DNA from: Platerodrilus igneus
Lineage: Eukaryota; Arthropoda; Insecta; Coleoptera; Lycidae
Length of the DNA: 64,000 bases
Assembly: GCA_036346225.1 (NCBI GenBank)
Contig: JARFIW010000593.1
Span: 1-64,000, forward strand
Reading direction: 5' to 3'
In this document: positions 22,466 to 31,657 of the stretch, piece by piece
How positions within the stretch are numbered: position 1 is the stretch's first letter
Layout: every line of letters begins with the position of its first letter
Notes under the pieces: model-generated
Database searches by the model: none
Seen by the model: the letters and a program-made list of their open reading frames with translations, nothing else
What the model was told of the DNA's origin: nothing
Program-made: the position numbers and the translations under genes

Positions 22466-23320
22466 TTTTATAGATTACAATAAAGAAAAATACATTGTGT
22501 GTTTCATTTCACATTACTCCCGATTTAATAACTACGTAATCTCAGTTTACAGAACGGTGTAAAACAATTTTTGACTTTTAATCTGAGTGCATATTTCAAA
22601 TAGATGCTCTCATTTTTTTTTTGCGATTAAAGTTAGAAATGCATTTCAAATAGATGCTTTCATATTTTTTGTAATTGAAATTAGAAATGAATGTGATCTA
22701 AAATTGCAGAGTTGCCTTCAGTACGTAAATATGAAAATGCAAATGCTGAAGAAGCATTAGACTAGACTATCGTTGACAAGAAAAAAGCTGTCTGACATGG
22801 GTTGAATTTTCTGCTGTTCTTATTGTTTAATATCTTTATATGTACTCAAGATATGTGTGTGATAATCGCTCAATCTTTATTGTCAAGTTGTAGTTGTGTT
22901 CTATAGAACAAATAAAAAAAAAAAAACTTTTGTTAAAATTACCCTTGTCAGGAAAGAATAATGATAGTGGCTTTTTTTAAAGTTGGAGCATTTCATAAAT
23001 TTCCACGTTTATATATTTCTTGCAGATAAAATGAGTTCGCGATTTAAATAACTACGACTTGTTATTCTTTAAAAGCGAGAATGAGAAAATTGGTGCAGTC
23101 AGTCTGCCTATCTGTTTGTCTGTCTTTGGCAAATTTTTCGAGATATCTGTACAATTTGTTAAATGTTGTAAAACCAGTAAAGAGCTATTGCGTTGATCAA
23201 TTATAATTACTTTCAGGGTTGAGAGTCCCATTCGTGCTGTCTGAGTTTAATTGTTTTTTCTGCAGACATCAGCATTAAAGAATTTCTTACTGACTACAAT
23301 AATAATACATACACAATCTT
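21013..23320 (-). other. Right-arm sequence without a recognisable gene
   Basis: Mirror of about 1856-4141, starting with the AGGT duplication at 21013-21016. It carries the same dispersed direct repeats in inverse order and no gene. Confidence 0.6.
22432..22462. repeat. TA microsatellite
   Basis: About 31 bp of TA repeats. The left-arm partner near 2710-2720 is short, so the tract expanded only here. Confidence 0.95.
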
Positions 23321-23322
23321 TT

Positions 23323-23457
23323 CTATGGTTTTTTATTATTATCAAACCATTCTTTTAATAACAAAGTATTTTGTTTTTGCAATAGATAGGTTTCCATCCA
23401 TTTCTTCTTTTCTATACCCTTCACACATACTTCTTCACCGGGTCGGATAATTTGCTT
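23323..23457 (-). pseudogene. Short partial duplicate of the unnamed gene, right arm
   Basis: Mirror of 1715-1855 with the same internal deletion. Confidence 0.55.
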
Positions 23458-23507
23458 CGCAAACATTGTAAAATTATATTAAAATAAATAATACAGACAC
23501 AATCTTT

Positions 23508-24007
23508 CTATTGTTTTTATTATTATCAAGCCATTCTTTTAATAACAAGGTATTTTGTTTTGCACATTGCAGATTATTATTGCTGTGTCTACAACAATGG
23601 ATGTTATATTTTATACGGTTGTTGATTTTAACTCCGATAGCTTAGGACAACCTCGTGCAAGCATATCAGTTACAACGTTTTTTTGCATTAGATAGGTTTC
23701 AATCAATTTCTTCTTTTCTAGACCCTTCACAAATACTTCTTCACCGGTCGGATAATTTGCTTCAAATAAAGCGCTATATATGATAACACCATTCCAGCCG
23801 TTGAAGATTCATCCCAAGAAAGACCATGAATATTCCTTGTCACCCAGTCGTTATGTTTTATATGATCTTGACTCAAACAACTAGACTGCATTGGCAGTTT
23901 AAAATTTGATGCCAAACAACACCTTCCAACAAGTCCAAAACCGCAATTTCTTTGCACACAAACTCGTTTTTCTTGTATTTAAATCCCTGAATATCAATTA
24001 TATACAT
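23508..24007 (-). pseudogene. Unnamed Polinton-associated gene, right copy A
   Basis: The most complete version of the gene. It starts at the ATG of MYIIDIQGFKY (24007) and keeps WVTRNIHGLSWDESSTAG, which the left copy lost by a 25-bp deletion. It continues through KQIIRP, the Lys-rich segment, GCPKLSELK and the Cys/His-rich end. Single-base indels break the frame near 23900, 23745 and close to the 3' end. Function is unrecognised. Confidence 0.6.
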
Positions 24008-24212
24008 GTTTGTATGTAAATATATGCAGTAAACTTCGACTAATTAAATTAATATTAGGAGCAATCTCCTTATATAGCAGATTACCACCATCTGCGTACT
24101 TTGCCAACCCACTTTTCAACCTATCACAAGAGTGAACACATTTTGAATTGAAACCGGCCCATGTGTATTTGCAGCCTCTAAACAAATCAGAATCCACTTT
24201 AATTAAACACAA
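23994..24212 (-). CDS. Small open frame of 72 codons, right-arm copy
   Basis: The same 72-residue frame as 947-1165, upstream of and overlapping the start of right copy A. Doubtful as a gene; see the left copy. Confidence 0.2.
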   Translation of the reverse strand: MCLIKVDSDLFRGCKYTWAGFNSKCVHSCDRLKSGLAKYADGGNLLYKEIAPNINLISRSLLHIFTYKHVYN

Positions 24213-24299
24213 TTGACTTGAATGCGATATTTTGCATCTGTCATACTTTATAACTTCTAGCTAGAAAACCAAATTCAAAACATCTACACACATTTTCTC

Positions 24300-24712
24300 T
24301 GCACTTACATTTTTCAACATACGTGTGTTTTGAAGTATGTATGTTCCATTAAAAGTAATATAAAGTCGATCCTAATTCAAAACGTGCCCACAAGTATTTT
24401 ACATTTGAAAAGAATTCAGGTTTTCACATTTTACATTAAAAGTATATAACGCCGATCCTAATTCAAAACGGTGCACGTGTAACTTCTCGCTAGAAAACCG
24501 AATTCAAAACAGCTACACACATTCTTCTCTGCACTTACATTTTTCAACATACGTGTGTTTTGAAATATCTTTCATTGAAAGTAAAATAAAGCCGATTCTA
24601 ATTCAAAACGTGCCCACAAGCATTTTACATTGAAAGTATATAAGAATTCATGTTTTCACAACTATTTTACATTGAAATGTTTTCACGACTATTTTACATT
24701 GAAATTATATAG
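24300..24712 (-). repeat. Subterminal repeat cluster, right
   Basis: Mirror of 504-910, with the same CGATCCTAATTCAAAACG and CAACATACGTGTGTTTTGAA modules. Confidence 0.7.
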
Positions 24713-24792
24713 GGCCGATCCTAATTCAAAACGTGACAGACGTATCCTACACATGGAAAATACGTCTGTCGCGTTTTGAATTAGGACCGGCC
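24713..24792. repeat. Terminal hairpin inside the right terminus
   Basis: An 80-bp near-palindrome equivalent to 424-503, 13 bp inside the element end at 24805. Confidence 0.8.
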
Positions 24793-24805
24793 TTACCTAC
24801 CTACT

Positions 24806-24811
24806 ATGGGA
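24806..24811. repeat. Right 6-bp target-site duplication (ATGGGA)
   Basis: Exact copy of 405-410, directly after the terminal CCTACCTACT. Confidence 0.85.
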
Positions 24812-25049
24812 TGTATATAACTTGTATGAAAGAAGAATCTAATTTTTGATTTTGGCATATATATTCATTTTGGAGTGTTAATAAATGTAGGCTATTTACC
24901 ATAGCAGAGTTTTTTGAGTCGACAGTTTAATTTCGAGAAGGAGCAGAGCAGCCGTGGCAAAATTTTATAAGCAGAGATAGCATTTAAAATAGGTACACAT
25001 CATCACATTAACAGAAGGGTCGTAGCAATATCTAGGCTGTAGAAATAAA

Positions 25050-25655
25050 TGTCAGGGAACTGTGTATACTAGCTCAGAATAGAACTCAATGAAGGTACGC
25101 GTTCGACCAGTTCCAAGACGGAAAACCTAATGATGAAGAAATAATTGGACTTGAGCCTGATGAGTACAATAAACAAATACAGGTGTTGGTTTTGCATTAT
25201 TCTCAACTAATGGTAACTGTGCGAAAGGTTTTATTGGAAAACTACTAATTCGGCACATGTCTAAGTGTTGGGGGGATCTTGGTAGCAACAGGTTGCTTAA
25301 CCTCCTTCACAAAGCAATGGATATGTGAAATAGGGTATATATTTACAAAACAATGGAAGGGAACCAAGCTATATCCAGGTAGTGTGATCGAGAAACTGTG
25401 TTGGCTAGCTCAAAATAGAAATCAGTGGAGTTACGCATCCAACCAGTTCAAAGACTGAAAACCTAATGACAAAAAATAATTGCACTTAAACCTGATTGTT
25501 AATATAAACAACTACAGGTGTTGGTTTTGCAATATTTTCAACTAATCTTGATTGTGCAGAGAGATTTATTGGAAAACTACTAATTAGGTAAATGTCTAAG
25601 TGTTGGGGGAACTTGGTAGTCACAGGTTGCTTAACCCCCTTCACATTCACTGAAT
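25050..25655 (+). repeat. Two diverged tandem copies of a 0.32-kb repeat
   Basis: The segments at about 25055-25320 and 25385-25650 share AACTGTGT(A/T), TACAGGTGTTGGTTTTGCA(A/T)TAT, TTATTGGAAAACTACTAATT and CACAGGTTGCTTAACC-like blocks in the same order, with substitutions and small indels. No frame stays open across both. They lie just upstream of a LINE remnant and may be its untranslated sequence or an unrelated repeat. The rest of 24812-25050 shows nothing recognisable. Confidence 0.7.
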
Positions 25656-25714
25656 GTCAGTAAAATAAAGTATACATTTACAAAACAATAGAGGGAGAAC
25701 CGAACTGTATCTAA

Positions 25715-26035
25715 CAAGAAAGAGCAGCGGCTATGTTCAACGACAACAAACATAGAAAAAAGGACAAAAGTGTTGGAAGCATATGTGTGGAGCACAGCAC
25801 TGTACGCGTATGAAATAGGGACAGTAAGAGAAGCAGACAGGAAAAGAAAGAAGCCTTTTGAAATGTTATGCTTCAACATGGACAGTTAAAGTTAATAACA
25901 AAGAGGTTATAGAAATAATAGGGGAATAAAGATATGTCTGAAAAAATAGGAGAAATAGAAGGGCAGGTTATGTTTTAAGGCATTTTTGGGAAATAGTGCG
26001 GGCTATATTACAAGCGGATATAAAAATAAAGAGGT
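25715..26035 (+). pseudogene. LINE reverse-transcriptase ORF, C-terminal remnant
   Basis: The plus strand encodes KRTKVLEAYVWSTALYAYE, then KKPFEMLCFN and, after frame breaks and stops, NNKEVIEIIGE and AGYVLRHFWEIV. The order Y-V-W-S-x-A-L-Y, then F-E-M-x-C, then N-x-E-V and G-x-V-L-R-H is characteristic of the end of RTE/CR1-like LINE polymerases. The catalytic RT domain is not seen upstream, so this is a truncated fossil. A minus-strand open frame over the same bases is its shadow. Confidence 0.7.
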
Positions 26036-26496
26036 AAATGTAGACCTAGATCAAAATATTGCACGCAGATGGTGAAAGATGCAGACTGTGAAAATTTTAT
26101 TTCAATTTTTAACATTTGCTATTATTTATATCGAAGTATTTGTAAGGGTAATCAAAAATCTTTTGAAAATTTATGCAAATAGAAAGAAGGTCATTTGAAC
26201 GTTCAAAAGTGCTTCAAGTAAATTAAAGTGGTATTTTTGCTGGCTTTAAGGGAGTATGATTTTGGTGTAATCAGATAAATATCAATATTTCATTCAGGGG
26301 TTAATTTTTGAATACAAAATCAAAGTAAAAAGTTATTAAAATACAAAGTGTACATATTCTCGATTATTACACAAAATTTGGTTACTTTTGTTTTTATTAT
26401 TCTAACAGATAGGAGCTAGATATAAAGGGGATTGCACATTCTTTATTGTCGTGTCGTCAGGCACTCTGTGTCGATTAGACTGAGCTAGCCGTGGTA

Positions 26497-26539
<43 letters not shown>

Positions 26540-26585
26540 AGGTATAGGATTTAGATACGCAGAGTAGAACCGAGAACGAAAATAG

Positions 26586-26634
<49 letters not shown>

Positions 26635-26639
26635 CATAC
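26036..26639. other. Non-coding stretch with two TA microsatellites
   Basis: TA arrays lie at 26501-26536 and 26588-26630. The second sits in the predicted intron after the PHF7/G2E3-like exon 2. I could not find the next exon of that gene here. Confidence 0.6.
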
Positions 26640-27226
26640 CTTTACACAAACAATGTGTAAGAGAACATCATTTTTACAGCAATTCGCCCATATAACTTGT
26701 TCAAGGTCAAACTTTTTCTTCTTAAAACTTTCCGTACATATCAAACATGAGTGATTAATAATTTGGTTTTTAATTTTAGCAGGTATATTTGATGATTTAC
26801 GATGTGCATGGCAATAGGATACAAATTTATCCATATCATGCTGTGTTCTATTTACAATTCCACATGGTAAGTGGAATCTTCTTTTGCAACTTTTCCTATT
26901 ACATACTAATGTTGCTCCAAATTGTTGACAGTAATAACACAGCTTAGTTTTAGACTTTTCAACTTCTCGCATAATATCAGAATTCAAAAAACCCCAAATA
27001 CCTTGATTATCCTTCCCCGATTGACTAATGCTTTCACTTAACAACTAAAACATACAATTGAAATTAATCTCAAAATTTCGAAACATACCAAACAAAAGTG
27101 ATGAGCCTGAATAGTCTTTGTAGAAAGCAATCCACCAAAATCAAGTTCATCTTTAGTGGTCCGCTTACATAAAATACATCCCTGGTTTTGTTTACTATGT
27201 AATGTTGATTTTTTAAAAGGTGTCAT
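26640..27226 (-). CDS. PHF7/G2E3-like zinc-finger gene, first two coding exons
   Basis: Probable host gene. Exon 1 (27226-27089, 46 codons, from ATG of MTPFKK) encodes CILCKRTTKDELDFGGLL and AHHFCL. It ends at a GTATGT donor. A 44-base intron (27088-27045) ends in GTTTTAG. Exon 2 (27044-26640, 135 codons, in phase) begins LLSESISQSGKDNQGI and holds an extended-PHD pattern: CYYCQQFGATLVC, CKRRFHLPCG, YCHAHRK, then HSCLICTESF. It ends AAG/GTATGT. This Cys/His order matches PHF7, G2E3 and Drosophila Pinocchio-like proteins, some of which are ubiquitin ligases or histone readers; which applies here is open. A further acceptor (TTTTACAG, exon from 27236) suggests an upstream 5' exon. Later exons are not found. 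Confidence 0.75.
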
Positions 27227-27524
27227 TGTTGATGTTCTGTAAAAGAAATACGTAAGTAACAACAAAAATAATAAAAAAAGTCACATTTTCAGTACATAAT
27301 CTATATGTGACATTTTCAAAAAACAGAATTTTCGAATAAGTTTCTAAATCATGTATACCAAAAAAATTGAAAAAAATCAACAACATATCATTGTCAAAAG
27401 TCTTACCCTTTATCGTTTAGCAAAAGAAGACGTACCCCAAATAACAACAACTAAACAGTTTAAGTAGTCTCTGACAATTGTTACAAAAATGGGAGAATCT
27501 TGCAAATTTAATTCGACAAATAAA

Positions 27525-27970
27525 CCACTGGTGGTAATAGAAACATTTGCTGGATTCTTTCCCGTGTTTAATCATTCAGTAGCTGGAGTAAAAGATAGCA
27601 TTCTCTTTTTTTAGAAAACATAGACTTAAACAAATGCAGAGGCCAAGCTTATGGTGGTGCAAGTGTTATGTCATGTGTTTACAACGGGCTACAAGCACAA
27701 ATTGTAAATTTAGAAAAAAATGCAAAATCTGTTCATTGTGCAGCTCACAATATTCATCTAGTTGCGAATGATGCTGTAAAAAGTATTTCTGAGGCCACTG
27801 AATTTTTGATATCATATAACACCTTCATAGATATTCTTCATGACAGTGTAAAAAAAATGGGACGTTACATGAAAATGATATTCTCTCGCAAACCCCTAAG
27901 TGTTTATACCTGACAAGATGGGCACAACAAGATGCATCCTTGGCCATGGTTCGATTTGGCTACTAAAGAA
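27525..27970 (+). pseudogene. hAT-type transposase fossil, 5' portion
   Basis: In shifting frames the plus strand encodes ETFAGFFPVFNHSVAGVKDS, then LNKCRGQAYGGASVMSCVYN, then CAAHNIHLVANDAVKS and TRWAQQDASLAM. The patterns CRGQ-x-YDGAS-x-MSG, CxAH-x-L-x-L and TRW are hallmarks of the ZMYM1/52-kDa-repressor type of hAT transposase. Stops near 27614 and 27912 break it. It is cut at GTTAAGTC (27975-27982) by SINE and Gypsy insertions and resumes near 47054. The catalytic first Asp region is not found upstream. Confidence 0.8.
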
Positions 27971-27985
27971 GTGGTTAAGTCATGA
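27971..27985. repeat. SINE target sequence, copy 1
   Basis: GTGGTTAAGTCATGA precedes SINE-1. Near-identical GGTTAAGTCGTGAA follows SINE-1 (46729-46742) and SINE-2 (47040-47053). Confidence 0.7.
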
Positions 27986-28180
27986 GGCGTCGCAGTGGAT
28001 CAATGTAGTAAGCGTAAGACTACGGATTCCAAGGTCCTGGGTTCAAATCCTGACACGGCCGACTGCTTGAAAAATGGCAGGTGAGCATTTTTCACAAAAA
28101 TTATGCCCTCGTTCAAATGAAAGGTTAAATGGAGGACCCGTGTGCGTGTGTTGTCACGCATGTTAAAGATCCTTACCTTA
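27986..28180 (+). mobile_element. SINE-1, 5' portion (tRNA-derived)
   Basis: It starts GGCGTCGCAGTGGATC, a box-A-like sequence. Box B, GGTTCAAATCC, is at 28040-28050. A tail common to SINE-2 follows (GAGCATTTTTCACAAAAAT, GTTGTCACGCATG, AAAGATCC(T/C)TACCTT). It is interrupted at about 28181 by Gypsy-2 and continues at 46621. SINEs use internal pol III promoters and LINE enzymes. Confidence 0.8.
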
Positions 28181-28185
28181 CATCA

Positions 28186-30318
28186 TGAAATAGACTAGGT
28201 AACTAACTATAATTTAACTCAATTAAATAATCTGCACTAAAACTTCAGTCGAACAACGTCAATAGACTAAATTAATCTGAGGGTAAATGATTTACTAATC
28301 ACAAGTGTAAACAAGCAAAGTTAATCGAAGCCTGCACGTTATGTGCTTATACAATTGGTACAGCAATCGAGGCCTATACGTTGGGCGCTATTTATAGCCT
28401 TTTTCTAATTATGGGATTTTATTTAACGAGAATTTCCAATAAGCGAATAGAGCCCACGGCAAGTTCTGATGGAAAATGGCCCAAAGTTGTGGAAATCTCA
28501 AAGGCAAAGCGGCTAGTCAAACTATATGCTCTGGGTGGAACATGAGCTGTGGGTCGGGGTGGGATTGCGACCAAAATATGAAGAATAAGGCGCCACCGTA
28601 TTTTTCTATACAGAGAAGACCTTACTCAAGTCCCTTGTACAAGGCGAATGCGGAAACCTTTATTCTATAACCGCTATACAGTTTATTACAGACAACATAA
28701 TCCCTAAAGTTTCTTACCTTATGGCTCGACTTTGACCTTAGTAATTCACTGCTACACCTGTGAACAGATTAAACAAAGAATAGCACTGTTTGTGCATTTA
28801 TACTCAAAATTTTAAAATTCAAATGGAATCAACTTTCATTCATCCTAATTAAAAAGAATAGTCTTGTTCAAAAATAAAAATCTATTCCTCCAGTATTCAA
28901 TTATGTGCTTTTTTTACAAAATATCCTTTTTCTTTTTTTATATTTTGATTAATTTAATTTGTGAAAATTATTTACAAAGGCACTGGATAAAATCAGTACC
29001 AATCAAGTTAAATGTGGTTATTTCTGTAAGAAATAACTAGCCAATGTTTATTAACAAATTAATAAAGCATAAAGTTGCTTTCTAAACTGTTACTTACTGA
29101 TAACAAAAATGTTAGTTTGGGTAGATCTACTATAACCTTACAATACATAATTCCAGATAGTTATTAATGAAATAGCAAACATAGAAGTTTAATTTCTAAG
29201 TTCTCTTAAATAGAAGAATTTACTTTCTCTAACACGTAATGACATCTTCCGTAGTTTCATTGAATTAATAAAAGAATTAGAAATGTAGAAGTTACAGATT
29301 CCTATTGCTTAATATTGAAAAATATATTTGTGGTCTGTCCTTGACCTATTTTGAAGTTTAAATAACTTGATTAAACAAAAAAATTATCTAATTACTATGT
29401 CCATAGTTCAGCTAACATACGAAAACAATTTCTACATACCAGAACTCCGTCTGACTGAAAAATACCTGCTAGGAAGCTTACGTCAGCATTGAAATAAGGA
29501 AATCTCCAATTTAGAACAAATAATTTTACTGCATACTGAAACTCCACATTACTCGGCATCCATTTTGAGTAATTAAATTTCGCCAGGTCCACACTATGAA
29601 CAAAGCGTAAACTCCTATATTTTCTTCTTGCTTTTAATCAAAAATAACGTTAAACCAGTCTCCTGATTACCAATCTGCATGTTAATTTAAAGTTGCTTTA
29701 TGTATAAATTAAACCACGAAAATTATCAATCGTTGCATGATAATTTAGATTGAATACTATATGTAAAATTTCATGTTATATATAAATAAAGTTGCACTGA
29801 AAATCTTTACTTAATATGGTTACAGAATCAAATTTTACTTACTGTTACCACGGCCCTTCAACCAAAAAAATTTCACGTCATCTACGAGCTGTTCCAACAA
29901 GTGGACAACACAAAAATGCTTTTCGGAGATGACATTTTCCTCTAAGAACAACTTAAATCGTACGTGCTTCCAACACGAAAAAACAGTCAAAACCATTGTC
30001 CTCGGATTCAAGGAACAACTCGACCTGCTTTCACCACAGCTGTATTGGAAGTGTCAGGGTCAAGCGAGTTGCTGCCCGACAACAAGATTACTTCACAATT
30101 TCTTAATAGATGGAGCTCTAGGAATGATACTAAATGAAAGCTTTATTTTGTCACCGTGTAAATTAAATTTTAATTTGAATTGAATGCTAATATTTTATTG
30201 GGCAATAGGTAATATTTAATTAGTGGATTGAATAGCATTATTATGCATTATATTGTTTATTATTAAATAAAGAGATTAATTAAATGAACACATCTAGATA
30301 GAAAATAAAATTGCTACA
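28186..30318 (-). repeat. Gypsy-2 LTR A (downstream end)
   Basis: About 2,133 bp, from TGAAATAGAC at 28186 to GCTACA at 30318. It is long for a Gypsy LTR and contains no convincing gene; short open frames recur identically in all three LTRs. Confidence 0.88.
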
Positions 30319-30333
30319 CTGCCTCTTTCTAAG
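30319..30333 (-). promoter_or_regulatory. Gypsy-2a polypurine tract
   Basis: The minus strand CTTAGAAAGAGGCAG directly precedes LTR A (TGTAGCAATT). The same sequence occurs in copy 2b at 38479-38493. Confidence 0.7.
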
Positions 30334-31657
30334 AGAAAAAAATTCGAGAAAATATTCTGGAATAAATGCAAAGAATTTTTTTTTTATGAATTTACTACTA
30401 GTATTTACAACTTATTATTAATTTTTACATGCCAAAACAAAAATAACTTCTGAATCACCTAAGATACTGCATACTTGTAAATGAGTGACCAGTAACTACG
30501 CGTACTACACGCCACAAGGGCACAAATTCGGGAAGTCGTAATCGGTAAGGTTTCACTCTTATTTAACACATATTCGGGTTTATTTTATCACTCATTTTAC
30601 ACTCGAAACTTAAGAAACAAAACATAGAATACTGCCGTATTATATTTCCTTAATAAAGACTTAACTTATCATGACAAACATACTCTTACTTTACTAACCA
30701 AAATTTACATACTTACAAAAGAAAAAAAGGACTCCCACTACCCTTGGGATCCATAACAAACATATTTCCAAAATAACAAACATGTCTCGAAATCATGAAT
30801 GTTTAACTATCTACCGCATGCATATGCTAACAAAAATGTAGAAATATCTCTACCCATGAAGAGACAAGTAAAACGTCACCACGTCTTACTCCTCAAAAAT
30901 TTTCACTCACGCATGAATGAACAAAATAGAACATTGCTAACTCACACAATATTCATACGAAAATAGAACATTGCTACCTTACACAATATTCAAAATAACA
31001 TAGAACATTGTCAGCTCACACAATATTCAAAATAAACATAACTATTTTAGTTACTAACAATATTGGTCTCTTACCAATATCTAACTTGGACTCAAGCTAC
31101 TTGATTTCCAATATAATTTCAAGAACTACCATCAATCTCGGTTGTCCTCTCGACTACAAAATTACCTTCAAAAACAATTGTTCTCCACAGAAATTTTGAG
31201 AAGCTATGTTTCAGACTAATATAAACACTATATCCAACTCATTAACCAAACTAAACGAATTAAATGAAACAAGTGAATGATTTTATACCTAATTCACCAT
31301 AGATTGTAAATCCAAAAGAAAATATTAACTAAATATACAAAATTTATCAAAATTCATCACCAAAAGTATAAATAAACATTCCTTACTGACATTTGACCTA
31401 TGGAAACATTTGACCTATGGAAACATGCAACTTATAACATCTCAACTCAAACAAATAATTTGCAACTAACAATATCAGCGCAGACTAATATTAACCTTAC
31501 TGCACTACAATATTTCTTTATCCTTCTTTACTTCATATCCAATATCTAAATTTTAGATTACCAAACAGTATTCCAATACAATAAATAAATTCTTTACCAA
31601 AAATATAAGACAGAAATAATTCCTACTATCAACCATTAAACATTGCAACATTACTAA
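30334..31657 (-). other. Gypsy-2a 3' untranslated region
   Basis: 1.3 kb between the pol stop and the polypurine tract, without a recognisable gene. It has three imperfect units of about 37 bp containing ATAGAACATTG and CACAATATTCA at 30923-31030, and a perfect 17-bp direct duplication (CATTTGACCTATGGAAA) at 31390-31424. No envelope-like frame is seen. Confidence 0.65.

Larger units (their letters stand above)
411..24805. mobile_element. Palindromic Polinton/Maverick derivative
   Basis: The element begins AGTAGGTAGG and ends with the exact complement (CCTACCTACT). It is flanked by 6-bp ATGGGA repeats. Polintons are known for 5'-AG termini, long terminal inverted repeats, 6-bp target duplications and a retroviral-type integrase, all seen here. 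After removal of the nested Gypsy-1 it is about 14.35 kb, far shorter than a full Polinton (15-20 kb or more with capsid, protease, ATPase and polymerase genes, none intact here). It is almost entirely two inverted arms around a 0.79-kb centre. No intact protein gene remains, so it is non-autonomous. The matching target duplications indicate that the palindrome was integrated as one unit. Confidence 0.85.
7929..24805 (-). repeat. Right arm of the giant inverted repeat (split by Gypsy-1)
   Basis: This is the inverted copy of 411-7136 in two parts, 7929-10975 and 21013-24805, separated by the nested Gypsy-1. It carries the same module order in reverse, including the integrase C-terminus, gene copies D to A, the subterminal repeats and the terminal hairpin. 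Confidence 0.9.

Noticed and set aside
411..24805. Palindrome as a hairpin-read (missed adapter) assembly artefact
   Set aside because: The 6-bp target duplication at the outer ends, the Gypsy-1 insertion in one arm only, the asymmetric TA tracts and the one-sided 25-bp deletion all indicate real distinct arms. Spanning reads would still be the decisive test.
25631..25879. 82-codon minus-strand open frame with hydrophobic segments
   Set aside because: It is antisense to the LINE polymerase remnant, whose motifs are clear on the plus strand.
28040..28050. tRNA gene from box A/box B matches (also at 46798)
   Set aside because: No cloverleaf acceptor pairing is apparent, and the downstream sequence is shared between copies with SINE-like tails, so these are SINE promoters.
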